Of a DNA stretch of 64,000 bases, positions 15,576 through 24,577 are shown piece by piece; within the stretch, counting starts at the first letter, position 1; every line of letters begins with the position of its first letter. Where the stretch lies: positions 1-64,000 of the forward strand of contig NZ_JAAFGM010000005.1 in assembly GCF_012931985.1 (NCBI RefSeq). Reading direction: 5' to 3'. The notes under the pieces are model-generated. The model worked only from the letters and a program-made list of their open reading frames with translations, did no database searches and was not told where the DNA came from. A program made the translations under genes and the position numbers. Origin of the DNA: Candidatus Roseilinea sp. NK_OTU-006. GTDB taxonomy: Bacteria > Chloroflexota > Anaerolineae > J036 > Brachytrichaceae.

Positions 15576-17033
15576 TCAGGTGCCGGCCAGCAGCGAGCCG
15601 ATGCTCGGCTCGCTGCCCGGCCAGGGCGTGATCTCGTTGAGGGGCTGATCGGGGAACCACCGGGCGAAGATGCGGGCGTATCGGCCGTCGGCCCGCATGT
15701 CTTGCAACGTCAAGTTCACCAAGTCTCTCCACGCTGAGTCATTGGTGGGCAGGGCGATCGCCAACGGTGTGCCGGCCGATACGAACGTGGTCATGCTGAA
15801 GTCCATGATGCGCTCGTTCGCGCCGGTGCGCCGGATGCCGCCGATGGCCATCTCGACCCTTTTGTCGGCGAGCGCTATGGCCAACTGATCCGCCGGCAGC
15901 GGCGTGAATTGCGCCTGCGCCGCGTTGCCGAACCAGCGGCGCGCCATCTCGCGCACAAGTTCAACTTCATAGCCCGCTGGCTCGCCGTTTGCGTTGGCCA
16001 CCGAGAACGGCGCCGCTTGCGGGTCAAAGCCAACGCGCACGACGCCGGATTGGCGGATCACGCTCAGCGTATCGCGCAGCGTGATCGAATCCGGCAGGCT
16101 GACCAGTTGCAGCGCCACAGGTTGGGCGATTGTCTGGATCGGGTCTGGCGGCGCGCCGAACCACTTCTGATGGAGCGCGCCGAAGGTGCCGTCGGCGATG
16201 ATCGCAGTCAGCGTCAGGTTGACCAGATCGGCCCAATCGGAGTCGTTGTGGGGCAACATGATGGCGACCGGTTCAACTGTGAACACGGCGGCGATGGCCA
16301 GCGCCGGATCGCCGGCGGCTGTGGCGCGCAGCCGCCGCCACCGGCCGGCCACCGCATCGGTCGCGCCGGCCAGCAAGTCGTTGACTGCCGCGCGGTATGA
16401 GTTGCGCGACTGAAGCGACACGGTGATGTTTGCTGTGCTTTGTGCATCGCCAAGCGCCACGGCCGAGGGGAAGTCGATATAGGTGACCGTGCGCCGGGCT
16501 AGGCTAGGGAAGTCGGCGAACTCGCCGGCTCGCACCAGCAACGCTTCGCCATCGTAGAGATACGTCAGACCGAAGTCCACTGCCGCTTCGGTCGACCGGG
16601 TGTGGATCAGGCCGCCGAGCGCCAAGTCCACCTCGCGGTTCATCACTTTGCTCGGCGCAGATTGCGACGTGACCTGCACGAATTCGACGTTGCGTTCGCT
16701 GCCCAGCCAGCGTCGGGCGAACTCGCGCGCCAAATCTACATCCAGGCCTTCCAGTTCGCCATCGGCATTCACGCGCGATAGCGGCGGCGCATCGTAGCGA
16801 ATGCCGACGCGAATTTTCGTCCGCTGTTTGACGCGCATCGCGGTCGAGACCGTCGGCGGCGCGGCGGTGGGCGCGACCCCGGGCGTGACCACGGCCGGCG
16901 TGGCTGCGAGGCGTACGATCTCACCCCCGGCGACGAGGTCGTTCAGGTCTATGCGGGGCAGAGCCGCACATGCGGTGAGCGTCCATGCGCAGGCCAGTAA
17001 GCAAACCAAAAGACGCTTCGTCCTCTTCGTCAT
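15576..17033 (-). CDS. lipoprotein with two tandem family-3 solute-binding domains
   Basis: A 485-residue lipoprotein. The signal peptide ends in the lipobox LTAC (Cys at about residue 22). Two periplasmic amino-acid-type binding modules (SBP_bac_3) follow. Domain 1 starts near KIRVGIRYDAPPLSRVNADG and domain 2 near VVRVGFDPQAAPFSVANANG, each with the LDVDLAREFARRW / YEVELVREMARRW helix and an MAIGG-type hinge. Family-3 proteins normally have a single module of about 250 residues, so this is a fused pair. No permease or ATPase gene is adjacent, so it may act as a sensor or serve a transporter encoded elsewhere. The ATG at 17033 is chosen because the signal peptide begins there. Confidence 0.85.
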   Translation of the reverse strand: MTKRTKRLLVCLLACAWTLTACAALPRIDLNDLVAGGEIVRLAATPAVVTPGVAPTAAPPTVSTAMRVKQRTKIRVGIRYDAPPLSRVNADGELEGLDVDLAREFARRWLGSERNVEFVQVTSQSAPSKVMNREVDLALGGLIHTRSTEAAVDFGLTYLYDGEALLVRAGEFADFPSLARRTVTYIDFPSAVALGDAQSTANITVSLQSRNSYRAAVNDLLAGATDAVAGRWRRLRATAAGDPALAIAAVFTVEPVAIMLPHNDSDWADLVNLTLTAIIADGTFGALHQKWFGAPPDPIQTIAQPVALQLVSLPDSITLRDTLSVIRQSGVVRVGFDPQAAPFSVANANGEPAGYEVELVREMARRWFGNAAQAQFTPLPADQLAIALADKRVEMAIGGIRRTGANERIMDFSMTTFVSAGTPLAIALPTNDSAWRDLVNLTLQDMRADGRYARIFARWFPDQPLNEITPWPGSEPSIGSLLAGT

Positions 17034-17171
17034 CACGCGCGACTGTATCACACCTCTCGGATACAATCTCGACAAAACTTCGCCACAGCCACGGCGCTGC
17101 GGCTTTTGCGATGGAGGGCGTGGGGGATGACTCGGTCCGTGTCTGCATCTATGCACAAAGGGCGGGCTATA

Positions 17172-17645
17172 GTGAAAATTCGCAAGGCCACGCCGGTGGA
17201 TGGCGATGTGTTGTGTGAGCTAATCTGCGCATTGGCCGATTATGAGCGGCTGCCGCGCCCGGACGAAGCGGCGCGCCAACGGCTGAAGCGCGACGCATTC
17301 GGTGAGTCGCCGCGATTCGACGCCTGGCTGGCCGAGGTGGAGGGTCGGCCGGTAGGTTACGCGATCACGTTCTTCACCTATTCGACTTTCCTGGCCCTGC
17401 CATCGCTCTATCTCGAAGATATCTTTGTGCTGCCCGAATACCGCTCGCAGCGGATCGGCGCTGCGTTGTTCAAGCACTGTGCCAAAGTGGCGTGCGATGC
17501 GGGGTGCGGACGGATGGAGTGGCAAGTGTTGCACTGGAACACGCCCGCCATCGAATTCTACGAACGCATGGGGGCGACGCGCCTGCAGGGTTGGCATCCC
17601 TATCGCCTGACGCGCGCCGACCTGGAGCGCATCCTGCGGGATTAA
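17172..17645 (+). CDS. GNAT acetyltransferase, spermidine/diamine N-acetyltransferase type
   Basis: A GNAT protein of about 157 residues. It has the arrangement of the spermidine/thialysine acetyltransferase group: LADYERLP near the N-terminus, a region ending FGESPRFDAWLAE, then SLYLEDIFVLPEYRSQRIGAALF with the acetyl-CoA loop, and VLHWNTPAIEFYERMGA. It probably acetylates polyamines or related amines. The frame has ATGs at 17127 and 17151. The GTG at 17172 gives the family-like start MKIRKATPVDGD and is preceded by AAAGGG, so I prefer it, without certainty. Confidence 0.82.
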   Translation: MKIRKATPVDGDVLCELICALADYERLPRPDEAARQRLKRDAFGESPRFDAWLAEVEGRPVGYAITFFTYSTFLALPSLYLEDIFVLPEYRSQRIGAALFKHCAKVACDAGCGRMEWQVLHWNTPAIEFYERMGATRLQGWHPYRLTRADLERILRD

Positions 17646-17663
17646 GCTGGGCGCAGGGTCGGG

Positions 17664-18014
17664 CTACTCGCCGATGAATTCGACCGATTGGCCGGAGGGC
17701 AGGCGCAGGACGGTAACGTGTTGCTTCATGCCCAGGTCTTCCCGATCCAGCTCGATGGTCTGCCCCGCCTCGACTAAAGCGCGCGTGAGCGTTTCTAGGT
17801 CGGTGACGTCGAAGCCGAATTGAATTGTGCCGTCGAGGTGCTCATCGGCGCCGGTTGCGCGCTGCAATACCAGTTGAGCGCCGTCGGTTTCGAACACGAC
17901 GATGTGCTCGTCTTCGTAAGCGATGGGCAGTTCCAGCACGTTCGCAAAGATGTGCCGGTTGGCCGCCAGGTCCTTCGACCATATGGCGACGTAGCTGATT
18001 CCGCGGATTGGCAT
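17664..18014 (-). CDS. VOC family (glyoxalase-like) protein
   Basis: A 116-residue protein made of paired beta-alpha-beta-beta-beta units of the vicinal oxygen chelate fold. It opens MPIRGISYVAIWSKDLAANR and has typical later strands (HIVVFETDGAQLVLQRA, IQFGFDVTDLETLTRAL) with a terminal Glu in SVEFIGE. Several usual metal ligands are not obvious, so it may bind a ligand without metal or be a dioxygenase/lyase relative. It lies 57 bases upstream of the end of the glycosyltransferase on the opposite transcription side of the GNAT gene. The substrate is unknown. Confidence 0.75.
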   Translation of the reverse strand: MPIRGISYVAIWSKDLAANRHIFANVLELPIAYEDEHIVVFETDGAQLVLQRATGADEHLDGTIQFGFDVTDLETLTRALVEAGQTIELDREDLGMKQHVTVLRLPSGQSVEFIGE

Positions 18015-18071
18015 AAACGGATTGTAGTTGAATTGGGAGCGTGGAGGGCGCATCGCCTCTCTCGCAGGGGG

Positions 18072-19334
18072 TTAGCGGCCGCCCATCTCCGCCAGCTCCC
18101 GATACACACCCAGCAACTTCTCGACGACCTTCGGCCAGGCGTAGGCCTCGGCGTAGCATGAGGCGGCGTGGCCCATGCGCCGGCGATGAACATCGTCATC
18201 CATGAGCTTCTCGATGGCGCGGGCTAATTCTGCCGGGTCATTCACCTTCACCCGCAGGCCTGTCTTGTTATGCTGCACCAGCACACTCAGCCCGCCCACG
18301 TCCGACGCGATCACCGGCGTGCCGCAAGCCATCGCCTCGAGCGCGACCATGCCGAACGACTCGTAATGAGACGGCATCACCAGCATCTCGGCGGCGGCGT
18401 AGTAATACTGCAACACGTCTTGATCGCGCGCGCCCAGGAAGATTACCAACTGGTCCAGGCCGAGTTCGTCGCGTAGCTCGTGCAGGCGAGCCATCTCCTC
18501 GTTCTCGCGCTGGCCGGCTGCGCTGGGATCGCCGCCGATGACAACCACGCACAGGTGGTCCCAGTCCCAGTCGTCGCGCTTGGCCTTCAACAGCGCCATG
18601 GCCTTGAACAGCGTGTCAATGCCCTTCAGCCGCTCGATTCGTCCGGCGAACAGGATCATGCGATGCGAAGGTGGGATGCCGACAACCGATTTGGCGTAGT
18701 TTTGTTCGATCGGATGGAAAAGGGAGAGGTCTACGCCGGGCGGGACGATGCGGATGCGCGAGGAGCCGGCGCCGTAGAAGCGCACGAGTTGTTGCTTCTC
18801 TACGCTGGTGTTGGCCGTGATGCGGTCGGCCACGCTGCACAGGTGGCATTCGCTGCGCAACCGAATTTCGCTCTCCCGCTCCTGGTCACGTGGCGCGATC
18901 TGGTTCTTCAGCTCGGCCAGCGTGTGGAAGGTGATGGCGAACTTCACGCCCCAACAGGCGCGCAGCGCCTCGGCGACGAGGCCGGAGAGCCAGTAGTGCG
19001 CGTGAATCGCATCGTAGGGGGGGCGCCGACGCGATTCTTCATGCGTGAAGCGGCAGATCCATTCCGTAAAGGCGGGGACGAACTGGTGCAGGCTGTCCTT
19101 GGGCGCAGGCGCCTCGGGGCCGGCCGGCACATTGATCACGCGCACGTTCGGGCCGAGGCGCGGGTCAATGCGCAGCGACTGCGCGCTCTGGCTGCGGGTA
19201 AATACGTCGGTGGCTATGCCGCGCCGGCTGAGTTCGCGCGCGACCTCGCGCACGAACACGTTCATGCCGCCGGTGTCTTTGCCGCCCAGCGTCGCCAGCG
19301 GCGAAGTGTGAAAGCTGATCAGCGCGATGCGCAT
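18072..19334 (-). CDS. glycosyltransferase family 4 (MshA/sucrose-synthase-like)
   Basis: A retaining GT-B glycosyltransferase of about 420 residues. The N-terminal domain carries GGKDTGGMNVFVREVA, typical of the MshA/sucrose-phosphate-synthase branch, plus HAHYWLSGLV. The C-terminal nucleotide-binding domain has FAGRIERLKGIDTL and the E-x7-E region ESFGMVALEAMACGTPVIA. The donor is probably a UDP- or GDP-sugar; the acceptor is unknown. A TTG at 19346 directly next to the upstream stop is an alternative start; the ATG at 19334 fits the conserved MRIALISFH opening. It is likely co-transcribed with the upstream iron alcohol dehydrogenase gene. Confidence 0.88.
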   Translation of the reverse strand: MRIALISFHTSPLATLGGKDTGGMNVFVREVARELSRRGIATDVFTRSQSAQSLRIDPRLGPNVRVINVPAGPEAPAPKDSLHQFVPAFTEWICRFTHEESRRRPPYDAIHAHYWLSGLVAEALRACWGVKFAITFHTLAELKNQIAPRDQERESEIRLRSECHLCSVADRITANTSVEKQQLVRFYGAGSSRIRIVPPGVDLSLFHPIEQNYAKSVVGIPPSHRMILFAGRIERLKGIDTLFKAMALLKAKRDDWDWDHLCVVVIGGDPSAAGQRENEEMARLHELRDELGLDQLVIFLGARDQDVLQYYYAAAEMLVMPSHYESFGMVALEAMACGTPVIASDVGGLSVLVQHNKTGLRVKVNDPAELARAIEKLMDDDVHRRRMGHAASCYAEAYAWPKVVEKLLGVYRELAEMGGR

Positions 19335-19346
19335 CGTCGGCGTCAA

Positions 19347-20528
19347 TCAAAATTCGACCGGCCTGCCGTGGAAGGCGCACTCGAAGAGCGCGCGCAGCTC
19401 GTCTGCCGATGGCTGACGCGGCGAGGCGAAGATCACCGTGTCGTTCATCGCGTTGTCCACCAGCGCATCGAGCCGGCGCTCGAAATCTGCCGGTGCGATC
19501 CCGGCCTCGGCGATGGTCAGCGGCTGGCCGATCTCGGCAGCCACGGCGCGGATGCGCTCGATCAGCGCCTGCGCGGCGGACGGCTCGTCGTTGCCGCGCA
19601 GCCCACAAAAGCGCGCCAACTCGACGAAACGCGTCTTCACCTGGGCCGAGCGCGCCGGGCTGGCGTAGAACGCGATGACGTAGGGCAGGCACAACCCGAC
19701 GGCGCGACCGTGCGGCAGGTGGAAGATCGCGCCGAGCGCGTGCCCCATCGAGTGCGCTAGCCCGACCATGCTGTTGATGTAGCCCAGCCCGCCGATGGCG
19801 GCGCAGTTGGCCATCTTCTCCCGCGCCGCGGCGTCGTCGGGGTAGTGATACGCGCGCGCCAAGTGGTCCAGCGCCAATCGGGTAGCGACGAGGCATAGTC
19901 CATCGGTGTAGTCGTTCGCCCAGGTGGAGAGATAGCCCTCGATGGCCTGGGTGAGCGCGTCCATGCCGCTATCGGCGATGACGCGGGGTGGGGCGGTGCG
20001 CGTCATGCGCGGATCCACAATGGCCAGGTCGGGCACCGCCAGCGGATGGCCGCTGCCCAGTTTGCGCGGTGGGTCGCCGGGGAGGGTGATGACGAAAGCC
20101 CATGTCGCCTCGCTGCCCGTGCCGGCGGTGGTGGGAATGGCGACCAGGCGCGCCTTGCGGCGCAGCGCGATCGGCTCCAGCGGGCTGAGCGCCTCCAGGT
20201 CAATTTCGGGATTTTCGTAGCACACCCACATCGCCTTGGCGGCGTCTATAGCGCTGCCGCCGCCGACGGCGATGATCCAATCAGGTGCGAACTGTCGCAT
20301 GACCTGCGCGCCGCGTTGGATGGTCGCCAGGGAGGGTTCCGGCTCGACGTCGTCGTGCGTCGCAAGTTGCATGCCTGTCGCGGCCAGCGCATCCCGTACG
20401 GGTTCCAGCAGGCCGGCCTGTCGGATAACGGGGTCGGTGACGATGAAGGCGCGATTGCCTTGTAACTCGCCGAGGTGTTGCAGCGCGTCTTCGCCGTGAA
20501 CGAGGGTAGGGGCGCGAAAGAACCACAT
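19347..20528 (-). CDS. iron-containing alcohol dehydrogenase
   Basis: A 393-residue group III metal-dependent alcohol dehydrogenase. The NAD-binding loop is VGGGSAIDAAKAMW (around residues 87-100). The metal-ligand region contains GLAHSMGHALGAIFHLPHG (around residues 260-280), which carries the characteristic spaced histidines. Such enzymes interconvert alcohols and aldehydes, or act on 1,3-propanediol, butanol or lactaldehyde-like substrates; specificity is not readable. Its stop lies directly before the glycosyltransferase start region, which suggests an operon of two genes. Confidence 0.92.
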   Translation of the reverse strand: MWFFRAPTLVHGEDALQHLGELQGNRAFIVTDPVIRQAGLLEPVRDALAATGMQLATHDDVEPEPSLATIQRGAQVMRQFAPDWIIAVGGGSAIDAAKAMWVCYENPEIDLEALSPLEPIALRRKARLVAIPTTAGTGSEATWAFVITLPGDPPRKLGSGHPLAVPDLAIVDPRMTRTAPPRVIADSGMDALTQAIEGYLSTWANDYTDGLCLVATRLALDHLARAYHYPDDAAAREKMANCAAIGGLGYINSMVGLAHSMGHALGAIFHLPHGRAVGLCLPYVIAFYASPARSAQVKTRFVELARFCGLRGNDEPSAAQALIERIRAVAAEIGQPLTIAEAGIAPADFERRLDALVDNAMNDTVIFASPRQPSADELRALFECAFHGRPVEF

Positions 20529-20568
20529 CGCGACGTGGATGGTATCACGCTTGCCTGGCGACCGCGCG

Positions 20569-21792
20569 TTACGGCAGTGGCCGCTCGCGCATGAAGGCTG
20601 CGGCGGCCGGCGGGCGGTCTGGCCGCGCCACCGGCCTGGCCGGCGATAGGACGAGGGCGCGCGCTTCGGCAGGCGAGCGGTTGCTTAACCGATGGTAAGC
20701 GTAGCGGTAAAGATCGCGCGCGGCGGCAGTGGCGGGCGCTGCCACGATGACGCCGAGCAACCCGAACAGCTTGCCGAAGATCACCAGCATGATGATCAGG
20801 ATGGCCGGGTGCACGCCGACGCTATCGCCGATCACGCGAGGCACCAGTAGGTTGTTCTCGACCAGTTGGATGATGGTGAATGCAATGAGCACGGCCAGGG
20901 CTGAGGGCAAGCCCCCGACGAACAGGGTGACGATTACCGCCGGGATCGCGCCAAGCGTCGCGCCGATCATCGGCACCAGCTCGGCAATGCCGGCCCACAG
21001 CGCCAGCGGCAAGATGTAATCCACCTTCATGCCCGGCGCCAAGTTGATCACGAGGAGGCTGACGGCGGCAGCAATGCCGATGATCAACGCTAAGAGGAGC
21101 TGACCGCGAACGTAGGCGCTGAGCGCGCGGTCGAGGATGCTCCACACGTTCCAAAAGTCCGCACGGATGCGATAGTGTAATTGACGATTGATGAACAGGC
21201 GCACCTTGCGCACATCGTTCAACACATAGAAGGCCCAAATCGGCACGATCAGCAGGCCGACGACAAAAGACAACCAGCTAAAGACCTGCCGGATTTGCCC
21301 CAGCAGGAAGGTCGCGGTCGTCGTGGCTAGCGTGCTCAGATTGGCTTGAATGCCGGGCAGGCTGGCGCGCAGAATCTGCTCGAGCGGAGATTGAAATTCT
21401 CTTGGGACGTTGGTCTGATACCAGACCACGATTTGCGCCATGAGCTGCTCCAACTGGTCCGGCCGAGCGACGTTGATGGTGAGGCGGATGGTCTGGCTGA
21501 TCAGCGACGGCACCAGCAGAATCAGGAGCGTGATCACGACAAGCAGCCCCGCGACATAGAGCAACAAAATGGCGGCCCAGCGCGGCATCCACCGATCTAA
21601 CGCATTGACAGCCGGCAACAACAGATAAACCAGCACACTGCCGATCAGGAAGGGCGCTAACGCCGAGCCGGCGACGATGATTAGGCCGACGATCAGGCTG
21701 ATCGTGAGCCCCACGAGGATCACGCGCGCGGTGCTTCGGGAGATCAAAGCAGCTCGAAGTATATCGCACAAGCGCGGCGAAATGTGCCCCAC
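20569..21792 (-). CDS. AI-2E family transporter (PerM-like), copy 1
   Basis: A 407-residue membrane protein of the AI-2E/UPF0118 family, with about eight hydrophobic segments. Conserved family stretches include ELVPMIGATLGAIPAVIV and IQLVENNLLVPRVIGDSVGVHP near residues 255-320. Family members export signalling molecules or sodium/protons; the substrate here is unknown. The C-terminus is long, basic and Pro/Ala-rich. The open frame begins at GTG (21792), but a TATACT sequence within the first codons hints that the true start may lie further in, perhaps the TTG about 16 codons downstream. It is divergent from alaS. Confidence 0.85.
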   Translation of the reverse strand: MGHISPRLCDILRAALISRSTARVILVGLTISLIVGLIIVAGSALAPFLIGSVLVYLLLPAVNALDRWMPRWAAILLLYVAGLLVVITLLILLVPSLISQTIRLTINVARPDQLEQLMAQIVVWYQTNVPREFQSPLEQILRASLPGIQANLSTLATTTATFLLGQIRQVFSWLSFVVGLLIVPIWAFYVLNDVRKVRLFINRQLHYRIRADFWNVWSILDRALSAYVRGQLLLALIIGIAAAVSLLVINLAPGMKVDYILPLALWAGIAELVPMIGATLGAIPAVIVTLFVGGLPSALAVLIAFTIIQLVENNLLVPRVIGDSVGVHPAILIIMLVIFGKLFGLLGVIVAAPATAAARDLYRYAYHRLSNRSPAEARALVLSPARPVARPDRPPAAAAFMRERPLP

Positions 21793-21825
21793 CTTAACCC
21801 CGCACCCAGCGCTTGGGACCGTCCT

Positions 21826-21831
21826 TATAAT
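21826..21831 (+). promoter_or_regulatory. alaS -10 element, nearly leaderless start
   Basis: A perfect TATAAT lies nine bases from the alaS ATG, so transcription should begin about two bases before the start codon. No good -35 element or Shine-Dalgarno is seen. The distance suggests a leaderless alaS message. Confidence 0.5.
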
Positions 21832-21839
21832 TCAGTGGC

Positions 21840-24551
21840 ATGCTCAGCAACCAGGTTCGCCAGACGTTCATAGACTACTTTGTGCGCAACGGCCACCGCC
21901 ATGTGCCGTCGTCGTCGCTCATCCCGTACGGCGACAAAACCATCCTCTTCACCAATGCCGGGATGAACCAATTCAAGAACGTGTTCCTCGGCCTGGAGAA
22001 GCGCGACTACACCCGCGCCGTGACCGCCCAAAAAGTCATGCGCGTGAGCGGCAAGCACAACGACCTGGAGAACGTCGGGCCGAGCCGGCGCCACCATACC
22101 TTCTTCGAGATGTTGGGCAACTTCTCGTTCGGCGATTACTTCAAGGAAGACGCCATGAAGTTCGCCCTGGAGCTGCTGGAGCGCGAATACGGCTTCGCGC
22201 GCGAACGGCTATGGTTCACCATCTACGAGGACGACGATGAATCATACGCCCTCTGGCAGAAAGTCGGCATCCGGGCGTCGCGCATCCTGCGCTTCGGCGA
22301 GAAGGATAACTTTTGGAGCATGGGGCCGACCGGCCCGTGCGGACCGAACAGCGAGATCCACTACTTCACCGGCAAACTTGAAGACAACGATGCCCGCTGG
22401 GTCAACAACGACAACGACCCGAACGAGACCACGGTCGAGGTGTGGAACCTGGTGTTCATGCAGTTCGACCGCGACGAGAGCGGCAAGCTCACCCCGCTGC
22501 CCAAGCCCGGCGTGGATACCGGCATGGGCTTCGAGCGCCTGGTGCGCCTGCTGCAAGGCGGCGAGAGCAACTACGACAGCGACTTGTTCCTGCCGCTGAT
22601 GGACCGTGTGCAGATGTTGGCGCGCCAGACCGACGCGCAACGCCGCGAGCACATCGTCGCCTACCGCGTCATTGCCGATCACACCCGCGCAGCAGCCTTC
22701 CTGATCGGCGATGGCGTGCTGCCCGGCAACGAGGGTCGCAACTACGTGCTGCGCATGGTCATGCGCCGCGCCATGCGCTTCGGGCGACAGCTTGGCTTGC
22801 ATGGGCCGTTCCTGTATCAGGTCGCCGAAGCAGTCATCGAAAAGATGGGCGGCTACTACACCGAACTGGTCAACCGCCGCGACCACATCTTGCGCACCAT
22901 CCAGACCGAAGAGGAGCGCTTCGCGCGCACGCTCGACCAGGGGCTGGAGCGGCTGGAGCAAGAAATCTGCAATCTCCGATCTCCCACCATCCCCGGCGAA
23001 CTCGCCTTTCGCCTCTACGACACCTATGGCCTGCCCTTCGAGATCACGCGCGACGTGGCGAGGGAACACGGCCTGGTGGTGGACGAAGCCGGCTTTCAAG
23101 CAGCGCGCGAACGTGCCAAGGAGGTCGCCCGCGCAGCCGGCCAGGAGAAGTTCGCCGGCGATTACGACGCGGCGCGCGCCTATCGCGAAGCGTTCGAGAC
23201 GTTGCGCGCCGACGGCAAGCTGCCCGAAGGCGGCGTGACCTATGACCCCTACAGCGAGCTGGCTCGTGAGACCGAGGTGCTCGCCATCCTGCGCGACGGC
23301 GAGATGACCGATCGCGCTGTGAAGGGCGAGACGGTGGAGGTCATCCTTCGCGCTACGCCGTTCTACGTCGAGAGCGGCGGCCAGGTCAGCGACACCGGCC
23401 TGATCTGCGCGCGCGCCGACCCACACACGGAAGCGGAACCGGCCTGGTGCATCGCCGTCAAAGACGTGCGTCGGCCATCGCCGGAGTTGATCGTGCATGT
23501 GGGTCAGGTGGAGTGGGGCGAGCCGACTGTCGGCGACCGGTGCACCGCTCAAGTAGATGCAGCGCGCCGCTGGGCCATCATGCGCAACCACACGGCCACA
23601 CACCTGCTGCAGGCCAGCCTGCGCGCGGTTCTCGGCCATCACGTCAGCCAGCAAGGCTCGCTAGTCGCACCGGATCGTCTGCGCTTCGACTTCTCGCACG
23701 ACGCACCGCTGACCAAGGACGAACTCGATCAGGTTGCCGACATGCTCAACGACGCCATCCTGAGCAACCTGCCGGTGACGGCCCGCTCAATGTCCTATGC
23801 ACAGGCCATCGCTGCCGGCGCGCTGGCCTTCTTCAGCGAGAAATATGGCGATGTAGTGCGCGTGGTGAGCATCGGCGGCGATGGCGAACAACCCTGGAGC
23901 ATGGAACTGTGCGGCGGCACGCATGTGCACATGACCGGCGAAATCGGCAGCGCGATCATCGTCAGCGAGAGCGCGGTGAGCGCCGGCGTGCGCCGCATCG
24001 AAGCGCTCACCGGGCGCGGCGCGCTCGAATATGTCCGCCGACAGGCGCGCCAGTTGAACGAGATGGCGCGCGCGCTTGGCACCGCGCCCGATCACCTATC
24101 CGAGCAAGTCGGCAAGCTCGTCGCTCAACTTCACAAGGCACAAAAGCGCCTGGAGCAGGTGCAGCGCGAGCTGGCCCGCGCGCGCTTTGCCGAGCAGATG
24201 GCGCAGGCTGAGGTGCGCAACGGGGCGCGCGTGCTTGTCGCGCAGGTTCAAGCGGATACGCCCGAGTTGATGCGCGAGATGAGCGATTGGTACCGCGAGA
24301 AGTATCATAGCGGCGTGGCCGTGCTTGGCGCGATCATCGGCGACAAACCGTCGCTGCTCGTCTCGGTCACGCCGGATTTGACGAAGAAAGGCTTGGACGC
24401 CGGCAAGCTCATCCGTGAAATTGCCCCGATCGTCGGCGGCGGAGGAGGTGGCCGCCCCACACTGGCGCAGGCCGGCGGCAAAGACCCCGGCAAGCTGGAC
24501 GAGGCGCTCGATCGAGCGCGCCGGCTGCTGGCCGACCTGCCTCTCGCCTAG
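21840..24551 (+). CDS. alaS: alanine-tRNA ligase
   Basis: Charges tRNA-Ala, 903 residues, close to the usual 870-880. The class II catalytic core has FVRNGHRHVPSSSLIPYGDKT as motif 1 region and TNAGMNQFKNVFLG. The editing domain shows HTATHLLQ (around residue 583) and CGGTHV (around residue 691), the zinc-binding and mischarge-clearing residues. The C-terminal DHHA1 region ends in GGGGGGRPTLAQAGGKDP. All parts are in order. A stretch of DNA in the middle domain (about 22966-22990) reads like the GATCTCC-type repeats seen in intergenic gaps of this window but keeps the frame. Confidence 0.97.
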   Translation: MLSNQVRQTFIDYFVRNGHRHVPSSSLIPYGDKTILFTNAGMNQFKNVFLGLEKRDYTRAVTAQKVMRVSGKHNDLENVGPSRRHHTFFEMLGNFSFGDYFKEDAMKFALELLEREYGFARERLWFTIYEDDDESYALWQKVGIRASRILRFGEKDNFWSMGPTGPCGPNSEIHYFTGKLEDNDARWVNNDNDPNETTVEVWNLVFMQFDRDESGKLTPLPKPGVDTGMGFERLVRLLQGGESNYDSDLFLPLMDRVQMLARQTDAQRREHIVAYRVIADHTRAAAFLIGDGVLPGNEGRNYVLRMVMRRAMRFGRQLGLHGPFLYQVAEAVIEKMGGYYTELVNRRDHILRTIQTEEERFARTLDQGLERLEQEICNLRSPTIPGELAFRLYDTYGLPFEITRDVAREHGLVVDEAGFQAARERAKEVARAAGQEKFAGDYDAARAYREAFETLRADGKLPEGGVTYDPYSELARETEVLAILRDGEMTDRAVKGETVEVILRATPFYVESGGQVSDTGLICARADPHTEAEPAWCIAVKDVRRPSPELIVHVGQVEWGEPTVGDRCTAQVDAARRWAIMRNHTATHLLQASLRAVLGHHVSQQGSLVAPDRLRFDFSHDAPLTKDELDQVADMLNDAILSNLPVTARSMSYAQAIAAGALAFFSEKYGDVVRVVSIGGDGEQPWSMELCGGTHVHMTGEIGSAIIVSESAVSAGVRRIEALTGRGALEYVRRQARQLNEMARALGTAPDHLSEQVGKLVAQLHKAQKRLEQVQRELARARFAEQMAQAEVRNGARVLVAQVQADTPELMREMSDWYREKYHSGVAVLGAIIGDKPSLLVSVTPDLTKKGLDAGKLIREIAPIVGGGGGGRPTLAQAGGKDPGKLDEALDRARRLLADLPLA

Positions 24552-24577
24552 CCTGTTTGTCCGGGCGAAGCTCGCTC

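Noticed and set aside
22966-22990. GATCTCC-type DNA in alaS as an inserted repeat
   Set aside because: It has no inverted partner and the protein length around it is normal, so it is probably ordinary coding sequence.
22242-23654. Minus-strand open frame of 470 codons inside alaS
   Set aside because: Antisense shadow of alaS; no recognised motifs and no start signal.
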